55,479 nt of DNA from contig CADBRA010000041.1 of NCBI GenBank assembly GCA_902796965.1, forward strand, positions 1 to 55,479. Direction: 5' to 3'. The notes beneath the pieces were generated by a model. The model was not told the DNA's origin. It did not search any database and saw only the letters and a list, made by a program, of their open reading frames with translations. Position 1 is the first letter of the stretch, and every line of letters starts with the position of its first letter. Positions 1 to 9,541 of the stretch are shown one piece after another. Position numbers and translations under genes: made by a program. The stretch is from an uncultured Eubacteriales bacterium (GTDB lineage Bacteria; Bacillota; Clostridia; Peptostreptococcales; Anaerovoracaceae).

Positions 1-31
1 TGAACAATACTGTCGTGCAGGAGGATATTCG

Positions 32-3000
32 ATGAATAAAGGTGTAAAGGGACTTGCAGAGGCGGTGAAAAACAGTTCTGCTGTATGTGCTGACGGTGTG
101 AGCAGAGGGCAGACTGCTTACGCTTGTTCCGAGATTATGAAGGAAAACGGCGGACAGATGCTGATCATAGTGGCTTCGGAAGAACGTGCGAGAGAGATGA
201 AGGAATATCTGACATTTTTCAGCCCTGACAGAGAAATTTTTGTGTTTCCGGACGAGGAAAGGCACTCTTTTCACTACGATGCTATGAGCCGGTCTGGAAG
301 CTTTGGCAGGATAGAGTGCCTTATGGCACTTGTTTCCGGCAAAGAAGGATTTTTTATCGCACCTGTAATGGCAGCATCAAAAGGCATGGCTTCCAGGGAA
401 AGGTTTGATGGCAGCGAACTGCGTCTTGTCCGCGGAGCGGACGCAGGGCGCGATATCAGAGAAGCGCTTGCATCCGCCGGTTATGAGCGGTGCTCAATGA
501 CGGAGGCCCAGGGGCAGTTCAGCGTAAGAGGCGGAATCATAGATGTATTTCCTGTTGGAAGTACTTATCCCGTAAGAATAGATTTATTCGATACGGAAGT
601 TGACGACATCAAGCAATTTGACCCGTTTTCACAGAGATCAATAAAAGAACTGGAGAGCCTGGTGATTCCGCCTGCCGCAGAGATAAAACCGGAGGACGCA
701 GCTGTCGCGTCATATATTTGGGACTATATGGATGAAAGTTCGTTAATCTGCGCGGATGAGTGGAACAGGATATGCGAGGCACGCAGCCTTTCTGACAGAG
801 AATGGGCGGCGTCTGCTGCGTCAGACAGCAGTATCGATGAAAATGAACGCAGCGGCGGAGATAATGATGAGAACGCTCAGGCGCCCGTTGAAATTTTTCT
901 CGATACTGCAGAACTGCCGAGAAAGCTGACGGCACGAAAGCACTTTTTAGCGACGGAGCCGCTCGGCGCGAGTCTTAAGGGCATAAGCGCTAGAATAGAA
1001 TATGTGAATATTTCATGCAAAGCTGCGTCTTCGTACAGCGGTCAGATGAAGTTATTTGGAGACGATCTTGCCAGGTTCGCGGACGGAGAATACGAGGTTC
1101 ATGTAGCATGCTCCACTGATGAGAGACTTTCGAATCTAAGCAGCTTCGTTGAAAGGCTGGGCATCACAGGCAATATCTCCTGGGAGTCCGGAGTTCTGCC
1201 GGAGAGCGTCATCTTTTCCGATGACAAGCTCGCGTATATCTCTGACAGCGATATATTCAGGGGTGCGAGGAAAAAGAGAAAAAAGAGAAAGAAAAAAGCC
1301 GGACGTATGGCGGCATTTGCCGATTTCAACGAGGGAGATTACGTAGTTCATGAGAACCGGGGCATAGGTGTGTTTGTTGGCGTAAAACCGATAGTTGTGG
1401 ACGATATAAGGCGCGACTATATGGCGATAAAATACGCTGGCGGAGATATGCTTTATGTGCCTGTCGAGCAGATGGATCTGGTGCAGCCATATATTGGTTC
1501 TGGCGGTGCTGCACCGAAGATCAGCAGGCTCGGTTCGCGGGAATGGACCAAGACGAAGGCAAAAGCGCGTGCAGCTGTTGAGCACATGGCTGAGGAACTC
1601 GTGGAGACATCGGCTCAGCGCAAGATGGAGCCGGGATTTCAATTCAGTCCGGACACCGTATGGCAGAGGCAGTTTGAGGATCAGTTCCCGTACGAGGAGA
1701 CAGATGATCAGCTGCGCTGCATAGATGAGATAAAGATGGATATGGAAAGCCCTTGGCCTATGGACAGACTGCTCTGCGGCGATGTCGGATTTGGCAAGAC
1801 AGAGGTGGCAGCGCGCGCGATATTCAAGTGCGTGATGGACGGAAAGCAGGCGGCTGTACTCGTTCCCACGACTATTCTGGCTAACCAGCATTACGAGACT
1901 TTCAAAGAGCGCTTCGGGAAATTCCCGTGCACGATCGATATGCTCTCGCGTTTCAGAACCGACGCCGAGCAGAAAAAGACGATAGAAGATCTTGCGGAGG
2001 GTCACATAGATGTACTCGTCGGCACACACAGGATGCTTTCAAATGATGTAAAATTCAAAGACCTCGGTCTTCTTGTCGTAGATGAGGAGCAGCGCTTCGG
2101 AGTGCAGCACAAAGAAGCAATCAAACAGCTCAAGAAAAACGTCGATGTGCTGTCGCTGTCAGCGACGCCTATACCGCGCACGCTTCACATGTCTCTTTCA
2201 GGCATCAGGAGCATGAGTACGATAGAAGAAGCGCCTGAGGACAGATTCCCTGTTCAGACATTTGTTCTTGAGGAGGATGATTCGCTGCTGCGCGGCGTAA
2301 TCATGCGAGAAATCGACCGCGGGGGCCAGTGCTTCGTGATTTACAACAGAGTGCGCGGCATAAAAACCACGGCTGACAAGATCCGCAGCCTTGTACCTGA
2401 GGCACGTGTGGCATGCGCTCACGGCCGCATGGATGAGCACAAGCTCGAAGATGTTATGAATGCGTTCATAGAGCATGAATACGATGTGCTGGTCGCTACG
2501 ACGATAGTCGAATCCGGTATAGATATCCCATCGGCCAACACGCTTATCGTGCTCGATTCTGACAGATACGGACTGGCACAGCTATATCAGCTCAGAGGCA
2601 GGGTAGGTCGTTCAAATGTTGCAGCTTATGCGTATTTCATGTATCAGAAGAACAAGGTGCTGAGCGATGTGGCAGAGCGCAGGCTCAGAGCAATACGCGA
2701 GTTCACGGAGTTCGGCTCGGGATTCAGGATCGCGATGAAAGATCTCGAGATACGCGGCGCTGGAAATCTCATAGGAACTGAGCAGTCCGGTCACATGATG
2801 ACGATCGGGTACGAGCTTTACTGCAAGATGATAGATGATGCCGTAAGACGGCTCAGAGGCGAGAAAATTGACGAAGACGAGATGGAGATCACTGTCGATA
2901 TCAGTACCGATGCATTCATCTCCTCGAAGTACATAAGCGATGAGAGCGTGAAGCTCGACATGTACAAGCGTATTGCGGGCATCAGGACCGAAGAAGATGT

Positions 3001-3319
3001 CAGGGATGTTACGGACGAGCTCAATGACCGTTTCGGACAAGTGCCTCAGGAGACAAAGTCACTGATCAATGTGGCACTTATCAAATCGAAGTGTATGGAT
3101 GCCGGAATATCCCGTGTATCATATTTCGGCGGAAAACTCACGTTTGCATTTGACGAGAACAAGGCCCCTGATCCCGAAATTTTCAAGAAAATCTCTGAAG
3201 CATATGGCAATACAGCTGTCATAAATATTGGGAAAAAACCGTTTGTTAAGATAGGCGTAAAAAAGGTGTCGGATGTAGTGGACAGCGCAATTTCATTTCT
3301 TAACACGACTTCAGCATAA
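32..3319 (+). CDS. mfd: Transcription-repair coupling factor Mfd
   Basis: Mfd is a DNA translocase that removes RNA polymerase stalled at lesions and recruits UvrA for excision repair. The protein has 1095 residues, a little short for the family. It shows the UvrB-like N-terminal region, the RNA-polymerase-interacting domain beginning near residue 435 ([12 protein letters not shown]), Walker A GDVGFGKT (583-590), the DEEQ box (684-687), the SATPIPRTL motif, a helicase C domain and a C-terminal TRCF domain. Two local oddities are an acidic Ser/Glu/Asp insert near residues 265-285 and a strongly basic run of Lys/Arg just before the polymerase-interacting domain. The ATG has a good AGGAGG at 19-24. 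The upstream gene, commonly pth in relatives, is outside the window. Confidence 0.97.
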   Translation: MNKGVKGLAEAVKNSSAVCADGVSRGQTAYACSEIMKENGGQMLIIVASEERAREMKEYLTFFSPDREIFVFPDEERHSFHYDAMSRSGSFGRIECLMALVSGKEGFFIAPVMAASKGMASRERFDGSELRLVRGADAGRDIREALASAGYERCSMTEAQGQFSVRGGIIDVFPVGSTYPVRIDLFDTEVDDIKQFDPFSQRSIKELESLVIPPAAEIKPEDAAVASYIWDYMDESSLICADEWNRICEARSLSDREWAASAASDSSIDENERSGGDNDENAQAPVEIFLDTAELPRKLTARKHFLATEPLGASLKGISARIEYVNISCKAASSYSGQMKLFGDDLARFADGEYEVHVACSTDERLSNLSSFVERLGITGNISWESGVLPESVIFSDDKLAYISDSDIFRGARKKRKKRKKKAGRMAAFADFNEGDYVVHENRGIGVFVGVKPIVVDDIRRDYMAIKYAGGDMLYVPVEQMDLVQPYIGSGGAAPKISRLGSREWTKTKAKARAAVEHMAEELVETSAQRKMEPGFQFSPDTVWQRQFEDQFPYEETDDQLRCIDEIKMDMESPWPMDRLLCGDVGFGKTEVAARAIFKCVMDGKQAAVLVPTTILANQHYETFKERFGKFPCTIDMLSRFRTDAEQKKTIEDLAEGHIDVLVGTHRMLSNDVKFKDLGLLVVDEEQRFGVQHKEAIKQLKKNVDVLSLSATPIPRTLHMSLSGIRSMSTIEEAPEDRFPVQTFVLEEDDSLLRGVIMREIDRGGQCFVIYNRVRGIKTTADKIRSLVPEARVACAHGRMDEHKLEDVMNAFIEHEYDVLVATTIVESGIDIPSANTLIVLDSDRYGLAQLYQLRGRVGRSNVAAYAYFMYQKNKVLSDVAERRLRAIREFTEFGSGFRIAMKDLEIRGAGNLIGTEQSGHMMTIGYELYCKMIDDAVRRLRGEKIDEDEMEITVDISTDAFISSKYISDESVKLDMYKRIAGIRTEEDVRDVTDELNDRFGQVPQETKSLINVALIKSKCMDAGISRVSYFGGKLTFAFDENKAPDPEIFKKISEAYGNTAVINIGKKPFVKIGVKKVSDVVDSAISFLNTTSA

Positions 3320-3334
3320 ATGCATTCTATCTGC

Positions 3335-3349
3335 GTCAGCTCCGCTGAC
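3335..3349. repeat. Intergenic palindrome GTCAGC-TCC-GCTGAC, copy 1
   Basis: A perfect 6-bp-arm inverted repeat between mfd and the foldase gene. The same 15 bases recur at 11516-11530, and their reverse complement occurs at 27395-27409. There is no T-run after it, so a terminator role is not supported. Confidence 0.7.
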
Positions 3350-3367
3350 ATTCTAAGGCGTGTGATG

Positions 3368-3376
3368 TGGTATAAT
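3368..3376 (+). promoter_or_regulatory. Extended -10 promoter for the PrsA-like gene
   Basis: TGG-TATAAT is a perfect TGn extended -10 element. It lies about 44 bases before the chosen start of the foldase gene, with no good -35 hexamer at 17 bases. It suggests the gene can be transcribed independently of mfd. Confidence 0.6.
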
Positions 3377-3419
3377 ATTTGCAGCACATCAATTACAAGT
3401 GTCTCAAGGGAGTATTAAT

Positions 3420-4346
3420 ATGAAAAGACGCAGATTTTTAATAAAAACAGCTGCAGTTCTTCTGTCAGCTGTAATGATTTTTGCGCTTGCGGGCTGCGCC
3501 AGCAAGAGTGATTCAGGTAAAAAGGTGGCAGATGTTGAAGGCACAGTCATTACTCAGGGACAGCTGGACAACTTTACGATGCTGACTCTGTACAGACAGG
3601 GATACGATCTCTCGGGCACGACAGCTGCACTTAAGAAGCAGTGCCTCCAGAATATGATAGATGCAGAGGCAATAAATATTTACTGCGAGAATAACGGCAT
3701 AGATGTCTATGATGATTCATACAATACAGAAAAGACTTCGTTCATGGACTCCATAAAGAAAAACGACTCCGATTTCCTCGAGCAGAACGATATAACAGAC
3801 AGCGATCTCGTGACATATTACAGATCACAGTATCTCAGCAACAAGCTGCTCGAGCAGGTTCAGACAGAATACAGCGAAGAGGAGATAGCAAAGGAAGCCA
3901 GAGCATATTATGACAGTCACAAGAATGATTACAAGGTAGATGACGAAAAACGTGTCAGCGAGATACTGACGGGCAAAAAGACTGCGGCTGAGGAAGTCGT
4001 AAGCAGGCTCGACAGCGGAGAGAATTTCGCAGATCTTGCGCGGGAGATGTCAGAGGATGCCAACAGCGCATCAAACGGTGGAGATCTCGGATTTTTTACC
4101 AAGAGCGAAATAAAAGATCAGTTCGGCAGCGGTGTATTCGATATGAACGTCGGACAATATTCACAGCCGATAAAGACCGACGACGGATACGCTGTCGTAA
4201 TGATTACAGCAAGCAACGATTCTGGATATAAATCGTTTGATGAAGTTTCACAGGAGATAAGCTACAATTTTTATATGAATTACTGCAAAGACAGAATTTC
4301 ACGCATGGAAAAAGATATGAGCATCGAAACATATGATATCAAATGA
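3420..4346 (+). CDS. PrsA/SurA-like peptidyl-prolyl isomerase lipoprotein
   Basis: This is an extracytoplasmic foldase of the parvulin type that should help secreted proteins fold at the outer face of the membrane. The first 26 residues form a lipoprotein signal: basic MKRRR, a hydrophobic core and the lipobox LAGC with the lipidated Cys at 26. A SurA_N-like helical part follows, then a PpiC/rotamase domain around residues 180-270 (GGDLGFF and GYAVVMI motifs). The open frame extends upstream to a GTG at 3399. I chose ATG 3420 because AAGGGAG (3406-3412) sits at the right distance and the lipoprotein signal begins there. The mfd-foldase order is common in Clostridia. Confidence 0.9.
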   Translation: MKRRRFLIKTAAVLLSAVMIFALAGCASKSDSGKKVADVEGTVITQGQLDNFTMLTLYRQGYDLSGTTAALKKQCLQNMIDAEAINIYCENNGIDVYDDSYNTEKTSFMDSIKKNDSDFLEQNDITDSDLVTYYRSQYLSNKLLEQVQTEYSEEEIAKEARAYYDSHKNDYKVDDEKRVSEILTGKKTAAEEVVSRLDSGENFADLAREMSEDANSASNGGDLGFFTKSEIKDQFGSGVFDMNVGQYSQPIKTDDGYAVVMITASNDSGYKSFDEVSQEISYNFYMNYCKDRISRMEKDMSIETYDIK

Positions 4347-4371
4347 CGTGATCTGAAGCGGAGGCGGGCGT

Positions 4372-4983
4372 ATGCATGTCTGGGGACATTTCAAAACGAT
4401 AACAAAGCACAGACACATGGTTATGAAACTCTGCTTCAGAGCAGGACTCTACAGGCAGGGACTGGCTCATGATCTGTCGAAGTACTCATACACTGAATTT
4501 TCAAAGGGCATCAGGTATTTTCAAGGTGACAGAAGCCCTAACAACTATGAAAGAGAAGTCACGGGGATTTCTCTTTCGTGGCTTCACCACAAGGGCAGAA
4601 ACAAGCATCACTTCGAATACTGGCTTGACTACGACATAAAAAATCCGGCAAACATGACAGGAATGATCATGCCGCGCAAATACGTGGCTGAGATGTTCTG
4701 CGACCGCATCGCAGCGTGCCGGGTCTATGAAAGAGACGCGTACACGCCGGCAAGTCCGGCGCGTTTTTTTTACAGGAGCGACGGGCGGTTCATGATGCAT
4801 GATGTCACGCGCAGGGAACTTGGATATCTGCTGACATTTCTCAGCGTGAGGGGGCTCGATGAAGCTCTTTCATATGTGAGACATCAATATCTAAGGGGCG
4901 CAGATATTCCAGAAGTATACACTGAATGCGGAAATCTGCGGGAATTCAATGAAATGCTGGAAGCGGGTGAGCTGGAAATATGA
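4372..4983 (+). CDS. DUF5662 family protein
   Basis: A 203-residue soluble protein of unknown function that I assign to DUF5662. It is rich in conserved-looking His and Asp: a motif near residues 34-38 (HDLSK) and a cluster near 75-84 (LHHKGRNKHH) suggest a metal-binding helical fold reminiscent of HD proteins, but no activity can be read from the sequence. It begins 25 bases after the foldase gene, and its stop overlaps the dnaE start (ATGA, 4980-4983). It is therefore probably translated with dnaE. The Arg/His-rich N-terminus has no signal peptide or membrane helix. Confidence 0.8.
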   Translation: MHVWGHFKTITKHRHMVMKLCFRAGLYRQGLAHDLSKYSYTEFSKGIRYFQGDRSPNNYEREVTGISLSWLHHKGRNKHHFEYWLDYDIKNPANMTGMIMPRKYVAEMFCDRIAACRVYERDAYTPASPARFFYRSDGRFMMHDVTRRELGYLLTFLSVRGLDEALSYVRHQYLRGADIPEVYTECGNLREFNEMLEAGELEI

Positions 4984-7900
4984 GTTTTACACATCTTCAC
5001 GTACATACGGAATACAGCCTGCTCGATGGAGCCTCTCGCATAGAGCCTCTCGTTAACAGAGCGGCGGAGCTTGGAATGGACTCGCTGGCTGTCACAGATC
5101 ATGGAGTCATGTTTGGGGTCGTTGATTTCTGGAAAGCAGCCAAAAAAGCAGGTATAAAGCCTGTAATCGGCTGTGAGATCTATACGGCAGCCAGGACTCG
5201 GTTCGACAAAGATCCTGAACGAGACAAAAAAAGAGGCCATCTAATACTTCTGGCAGAAAACAATGACGGATACAAAAATCTTATAAAGATAGTCTCTCAT
5301 TCATATACAGAAGGCTTTTATTACAAGCCGCGCGCAGATATTAATCTGCTGAGACAGTACAGCGGCGGCATCATAGCGACCAGCGCCTGTCTCGCAGGAG
5401 ATGTACAGCAGAGGCTTCTCGTCGGAGATTACGAAGGCGCTAGAAAAAAAGCGCTTGAATTTCAGGATATATTCGGTAAGGAGAATTTCTTTCTTGAAAT
5501 GCAGAATCAGGGGCTGCCCGAAGAAAAGCGGATAAACCCGATGCTCATACAGCTCAGCCGCGAGACGGGAATCGGGCTTGTGGCGACAAATGATGTCCAC
5601 TATATAAATAAAGAAGATGCGTCTTATCATGACGTCCTGCTTTGCATACAGACGGGCGCATATCTGTCGGATCAGAACAGGATGAGATTTCCGAACGATC
5701 AGTTCTATCTGAAATCTGAAGAGGAAATGAGAGCTCTATTCCCTGAAGTGCCTGATGCAATTGAGAATACACATAAAATAGCGGAACGGTGCAACGTGGA
5801 ATTCGAATTCGGGCATCTGCATCTGCCGAAATTCGATCCGCCCGCAGAGTACGGTGATACTGAGACATACCTCAGAGCTCTGTGTGAAAAGGGCATAAAT
5901 GAGCGTTACGGCAATGTCACGCCGGAGCTTAGGGAAAGGCTCGGTTACGAGCTCGACACGATTGTCAGTATGGGATATGTTGAATATTTTCTCATAGTAT
6001 GGGATTTCATAAACTATGCTAAGTCAAAAGGTATTCCGGTAGGTCCGGGCAGAGGATCAGCGGCGGGGAGTGTTGTCGCATACTGCCTTAAAATTACTGA
6101 CATCGACCCGATAAAATACAATCTTATCTTTGAGCGTTTTTTGAATCCGGAGCGTGTCAGCATGCCTGATATAGATGTTGACTTCTGCTTCGAACGCAGA
6201 GGCGAGGTTATAGATTATGTAGTCAGGAAATATGGAAGAGATCATGTGTCTCAGATCATAACATTCGGCACGATGAAGGCCAAGCAGGCTGTGCGCGATG
6301 TCGGCAGAGTCATGCAGATCAGCTATGCCAGGACAGACGAGATAGCAAAGATGATACCGTTCGATCTGCACATGACGCTTGACAAGGCTATAGAAGTCAA
6401 TCCTGAACTTAAAAAAGAGTATGAGTCGGATCCTGAAATACACAGACTGCTGGATGTTGCCAGATCAATAGAAGGAATGCCGCGAAATGCTTCTACGCAC
6501 GCTGCCGGAGTCGTGATTTCGAGAAATCCTCTCGACGACTACGTTCCACTCTACATGTCAGATAAGGGCATATCGGCGCAGTTCAACATGACGACTATAG
6601 AGGAGCTCGGTCTTCTGAAGATGGATTTTCTGGGTCTGAGGACACTTACCGTAATCAGAGATGCGCTCGATGCAGTAAGTGCCAATCACGGAGCCGATGT
6701 TGATTTTACATCCATGGAATACGATGATCCTGATGTTTACAGGATGATATCAGCGGGTGACACGCTTGGAGTTTTTCAGCTTGAGTCAGGCGGAATGACT
6801 CAGTTCATGAAAAGCCTTGAACCAGACTGCTTCGACGATATTATAGCCGGAATTTCGCTCTACAGACCGGGTCCTATGGATTCGATACCGACATATATAA
6901 GGAATAAAAAAAATCCATCGGGCGTCACGTATTTGGATCCGCATCTTGAGCCGATTCTCAAAGTCACATACGGCTGTCTCGTGTATCAGGAACAGGTCAT
7001 GCAGATAGTAAGAGATCTCGCTGGATACTCATATGGCAGGAGTGATCTTGTTCGGCGCGCTATGTCCAAGAAAAAAGCCGACGTGATGCTTAAGGAAGAA
7101 CAGTATTTCGTCTATGGGAGACCGGCCGAGGATGGACAGGCAGCGGTAAAAGGCTGCATCGCAAACGGTATACCGGAGGATACTGCGAAAGAAATATTCG
7201 CTCATATGGTGAGCTTCGCTTCATATGCGTTTAACAAATCACACGCGGCAGCATACGCTGTAGTGGCATATGAGACTGCGTGGCTCAAGTGCCATTATCC
7301 GGCTGAATTCATGGCAGCTCTCATGACGAGCGTGAGTGACGATCCGGTAAAGATAGCAAAATACATCAGGAACTGCCGCGATCACGGAGTCGAAGTTCTG
7401 CCGCCTGATATAAACGAGAGCAGCAGGAAGTTTACAGCCCGCGGCGGTGCGATAAGATTCGGGCTGAGCGGCATAAAGAACGTCGGTGACGGTGTTATAG
7501 AGGAGATAATCCGTGCGCGCGGAGCGCGCGGGAAGTTCAAAGATTTCCCCGGATTCATAGATGCTCTCGATATTTCTAAGATCAACAAAAAAGCCGTCGA
7601 GAGTCTGATTAAGGCAGGCACTTTTGATTCGCTGAATCCTAATCGTGCGAGTCTTATGGCTGTTTATGAGGATCTCATAGATACAGCTCATGATGTTTCA
7701 CGGAACAATGTGGCAGGTCAGATATCGCTTTTTGGGGATTTCGGAGACTTCGGAGGAACTGATATAGGGCAGAGTATGACGGTGAAAATCCCTGATATCA
7801 GAGATTTCAGCAGGCAGGCAAAGCTTGAGATGGAGAGGGAAGTGCTCGGCGTCTATGTTTCTGGACACCCGCTTGACGACTACAGAGAGCGAATCAGCGG

Positions 7901-8438
7901 CATATCCACAACGGATACCGAAAAAATGCAGCATCCTGATGAAAATGGTATAAGGGACGGCGAGAGAGTTGCGCTCGGTGCTATGATACGTTCGGTAAGG
8001 AGCGTGATCACGAAGAAAAACCAAATCATGGCATTTGCTCAGGCTGAGGATCTTTACGGAGAAACAGAAGTGATCGTATTTCCGCGCACATATGAAAACG
8101 TAAAGAGTATTCTGGCGTCCGGCAGGATCGTCGTGATCGGCGGAAGAATCCAGATAAGAGACGACGAAGAAGCGAGAATCATAGCAGATGACATAACTGA
8201 TATCGATGACTATCATGCAGTTGAGGACGACAGGGACGTTTATCTGACAATTCCCGAGGGCATTGACGAAAATAAAGCGCTGCGCGCTATTTCAGGTGTG
8301 ATTTCAAGATATCCGGGAAATCGCAGAGTATATATTCAGCTGAGCAGGAACGGAAAGCGGTTTGTAGCTGACAGGACGGTTGCTCCGTGCAGCAGATTTT
8401 CCGCAGAAATCCACAGCATCATAGGAAAGGAGCAGTAA
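4980..8438 (+). CDS. dnaE: DNA polymerase III subunit alpha (DnaE)
   Basis: This is a replicative DNA polymerase of the C family. At 1152 residues it has typical DnaE length. It opens with a PHP domain (HLHVHTEYSLLDGASR and the VTDHGV motif), carries the catalytic acidic motif PDIDVDF at residues 396-402, and has the palm and fingers region up to about 800, tandem helix-hairpin-helix segments and a C-terminal OB-fold near 960-1060. In Firmicutes DnaE usually works beside PolC. The ATG overlaps the stop of the DUF5662 gene by four bases, and pfkA follows after three bases, a dnaE-pfkA pairing also seen in many other Firmicutes. Confidence 0.98.
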   Translation: MSFTHLHVHTEYSLLDGASRIEPLVNRAAELGMDSLAVTDHGVMFGVVDFWKAAKKAGIKPVIGCEIYTAARTRFDKDPERDKKRGHLILLAENNDGYKNLIKIVSHSYTEGFYYKPRADINLLRQYSGGIIATSACLAGDVQQRLLVGDYEGARKKALEFQDIFGKENFFLEMQNQGLPEEKRINPMLIQLSRETGIGLVATNDVHYINKEDASYHDVLLCIQTGAYLSDQNRMRFPNDQFYLKSEEEMRALFPEVPDAIENTHKIAERCNVEFEFGHLHLPKFDPPAEYGDTETYLRALCEKGINERYGNVTPELRERLGYELDTIVSMGYVEYFLIVWDFINYAKSKGIPVGPGRGSAAGSVVAYCLKITDIDPIKYNLIFERFLNPERVSMPDIDVDFCFERRGEVIDYVVRKYGRDHVSQIITFGTMKAKQAVRDVGRVMQISYARTDEIAKMIPFDLHMTLDKAIEVNPELKKEYESDPEIHRLLDVARSIEGMPRNASTHAAGVVISRNPLDDYVPLYMSDKGISAQFNMTTIEELGLLKMDFLGLRTLTVIRDALDAVSANHGADVDFTSMEYDDPDVYRMISAGDTLGVFQLESGGMTQFMKSLEPDCFDDIIAGISLYRPGPMDSIPTYIRNKKNPSGVTYLDPHLEPILKVTYGCLVYQEQVMQIVRDLAGYSYGRSDLVRRAMSKKKADVMLKEEQYFVYGRPAEDGQAAVKGCIANGIPEDTAKEIFAHMVSFASYAFNKSHAAAYAVVAYETAWLKCHYPAEFMAALMTSVSDDPVKIAKYIRNCRDHGVEVLPPDINESSRKFTARGGAIRFGLSGIKNVGDGVIEEIIRARGARGKFKDFPGFIDALDISKINKKAVESLIKAGTFDSLNPNRASLMAVYEDLIDTAHDVSRNNVAGQISLFGDFGDFGGTDIGQSMTVKIPDIRDFSRQAKLEMEREVLGVYVSGHPLDDYRERISGISTTDTEKMQHPDENGIRDGERVALGAMIRSVRSVITKKNQIMAFAQAEDLYGETEVIVFPRTYENVKSILASGRIVVIGGRIQIRDDEEARIIADDITDIDDYHAVEDDRDVYLTIPEGIDENKALRAISGVISRYPGNRRVYIQLSRNGKRFVADRTVAPCSRFSAEIHSIIGKEQ

Positions 8439-8441
8439 AAG

Positions 8442-9404
8442 ATGAAGAGAATAGGCGTACTGACGAGCGGGGGCGATGCTCCCGGGATGAATGCAGCCAT
8501 CAGAGCTGTTGTAAGAGGAGCCGTTTACAACGACATGCAGGTTTACGGCATATTCGATGGATACGAGGGCCTGATGAACGGAGAGATCGAGGAATTCAGC
8601 CGCTCGTCGGTATCTGATATCATTCATAGAGGAGGCACTATTCTCAAAAGTTCGAGGAGTCCGAAATTCAAGACGCCGGAGGGCATAAGACAGGCTGCTG
8701 CCCAGGCTGCAAAATTCGGGCTCGAAGGTATTGTGGTTATCGGAGGAGACGGCTCGTTCAGGGGGTCTGTTAATCTGCTGCGCGCCGGAATAGCGACAAT
8801 CGGCGTTCCGGGTACGATCGATAATGACCTGGGATATACTGACAGAACAATAGGGTTCGACACTGCTGTGAACACTGTTGTATCGCTGCTCGGCAATATC
8901 AGAGACACAACTGTAGCTCATGGATGCGCCACGGTTGTTGAGGTCATGGGCAGAAACTGCGGCGACATTGCTTTGCGTGCAGGGCTGGCGTCAGGAGCCG
9001 AATCCATCCTCATACCAGAGGTTCCTTACGACATAGACAAGATATGCGAACGCATGAAAGCCGGTAAAAAGCGCGGCAAAAACCACAGCATAATCATGAA
9101 GGCGGAGGGTGTTTCGATTCCTACAGAGGAACTGGCTCATCTGCTCGAAGCACGCACGGGCATAAAGACGCGCACCGTTATTCCGGCATATATACAGAGA
9201 GGCGGATCTCCTACAGCGACTGACAGGCTGCTTGCGAGCCGTCTCGGATACAAGGCTGTCGAGCTGCTGCGTGACGATGTCCGCGGAGTGGCCGTCGGAA
9301 TTCACGGCGATGATGTAATAGTTACAGATATAGAAGAAGCGATAAACATCAAAAATAAGCCGGACCTTAAGAATATTGAACTGGCGTCGATATTGTCAAT
9401 ATAA
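8442..9404 (+). CDS. pfkA: ATP-dependent 6-phosphofructokinase
   Basis: The enzyme phosphorylates fructose 6-phosphate to fructose 1,6-bisphosphate in glycolysis. It has 320 residues, the standard bacterial length. Visible motifs are the ATP-binding loop SGGDAPGMNA (9-18), the GGDGSF box (101-106) and the catalytic TIDND (125-129, base Asp127). The residue after the GGDGS Gly/Asp pair is compatible with ATP use rather than pyrophosphate. GAAAGGAGCAG gives a strong SD immediately before the ATG, inside the dnaE 3' end. It is the last gene of the mfd-to-pfkA run; the next gene has its own promoter. Confidence 0.97.
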   Translation: MKRIGVLTSGGDAPGMNAAIRAVVRGAVYNDMQVYGIFDGYEGLMNGEIEEFSRSSVSDIIHRGGTILKSSRSPKFKTPEGIRQAAAQAAKFGLEGIVVIGGDGSFRGSVNLLRAGIATIGVPGTIDNDLGYTDRTIGFDTAVNTVVSLLGNIRDTTVAHGCATVVEVMGRNCGDIALRAGLASGAESILIPEVPYDIDKICERMKAGKKRGKNHSIIMKAEGVSIPTEELAHLLEARTGIKTRTVIPAYIQRGGSPTATDRLLASRLGYKAVELLRDDVRGVAVGIHGDDVIVTDIEEAINIKNKPDLKNIELASILSI

Positions 9405-9421
9405 TTGACCTTTGATATAAT
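9393..9421 (+). promoter_or_regulatory. Sigma-A promoter for glmS
   Basis: TTGTCA (9393-9398) and TATAAT (9416-9421) are separated by exactly 17 bases. The -35 lies within the last codons of pfkA. Transcription should start near 9428, leaving a leader of about 110 bases before glmS. Confidence 0.75.
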
Positions 9422-9456
9422 CTGAAATCATATTTACATTTGATATCGGACTTCTT

Positions 9457-9514
9457 CGCGGGCAGCGTCCGGAATCGTCTCGGAAAAGCGCAGTTCATAT
9501 ACTGCGTGCCCGCG
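9457..9514 (+). promoter_or_regulatory. Structured leader before glmS
   Basis: A perfect 8-bp outer stem (CGCGGGCA at 9457-9464 with TGCCCGCG at 9507-9514) encloses a 6-bp hairpin (CGCAGT 9489-9494, ACTGCG 9501-9506) that abuts the right arm of the outer stem, so the helices could stack. I do not see the conserved glmS ribozyme core, and no T-run follows. The fold may still regulate glmS, or may be incidental. Confidence 0.45.
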
Positions 9515-9541
9515 CCATGACAGAACAGGAGTATTGGAATA

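Noticed and set aside
1273-1303. A-rich Lys/Arg stretch in mfd as a frameshift site
   Set aside because: The frame continues normally into the polymerase-interacting domain; a basic linker there is plausible.
609-2476. Long minus-strand frames inside mfd (for example 1136-2029)
   Set aside because: They lie opposite a clear mfd frame, have no SD or recognisable similarity, and arise from its codon pattern.
3399-3419. Upstream GTG start for the PrsA-like gene
   Set aside because: The candidate codons contain the SD used by ATG 3420, and they would spoil the lipoprotein signal.
9425-9541. glmS ribozyme before glmS
   Set aside because: The recalled conserved core sequences are absent; only unrelated stems are visible.
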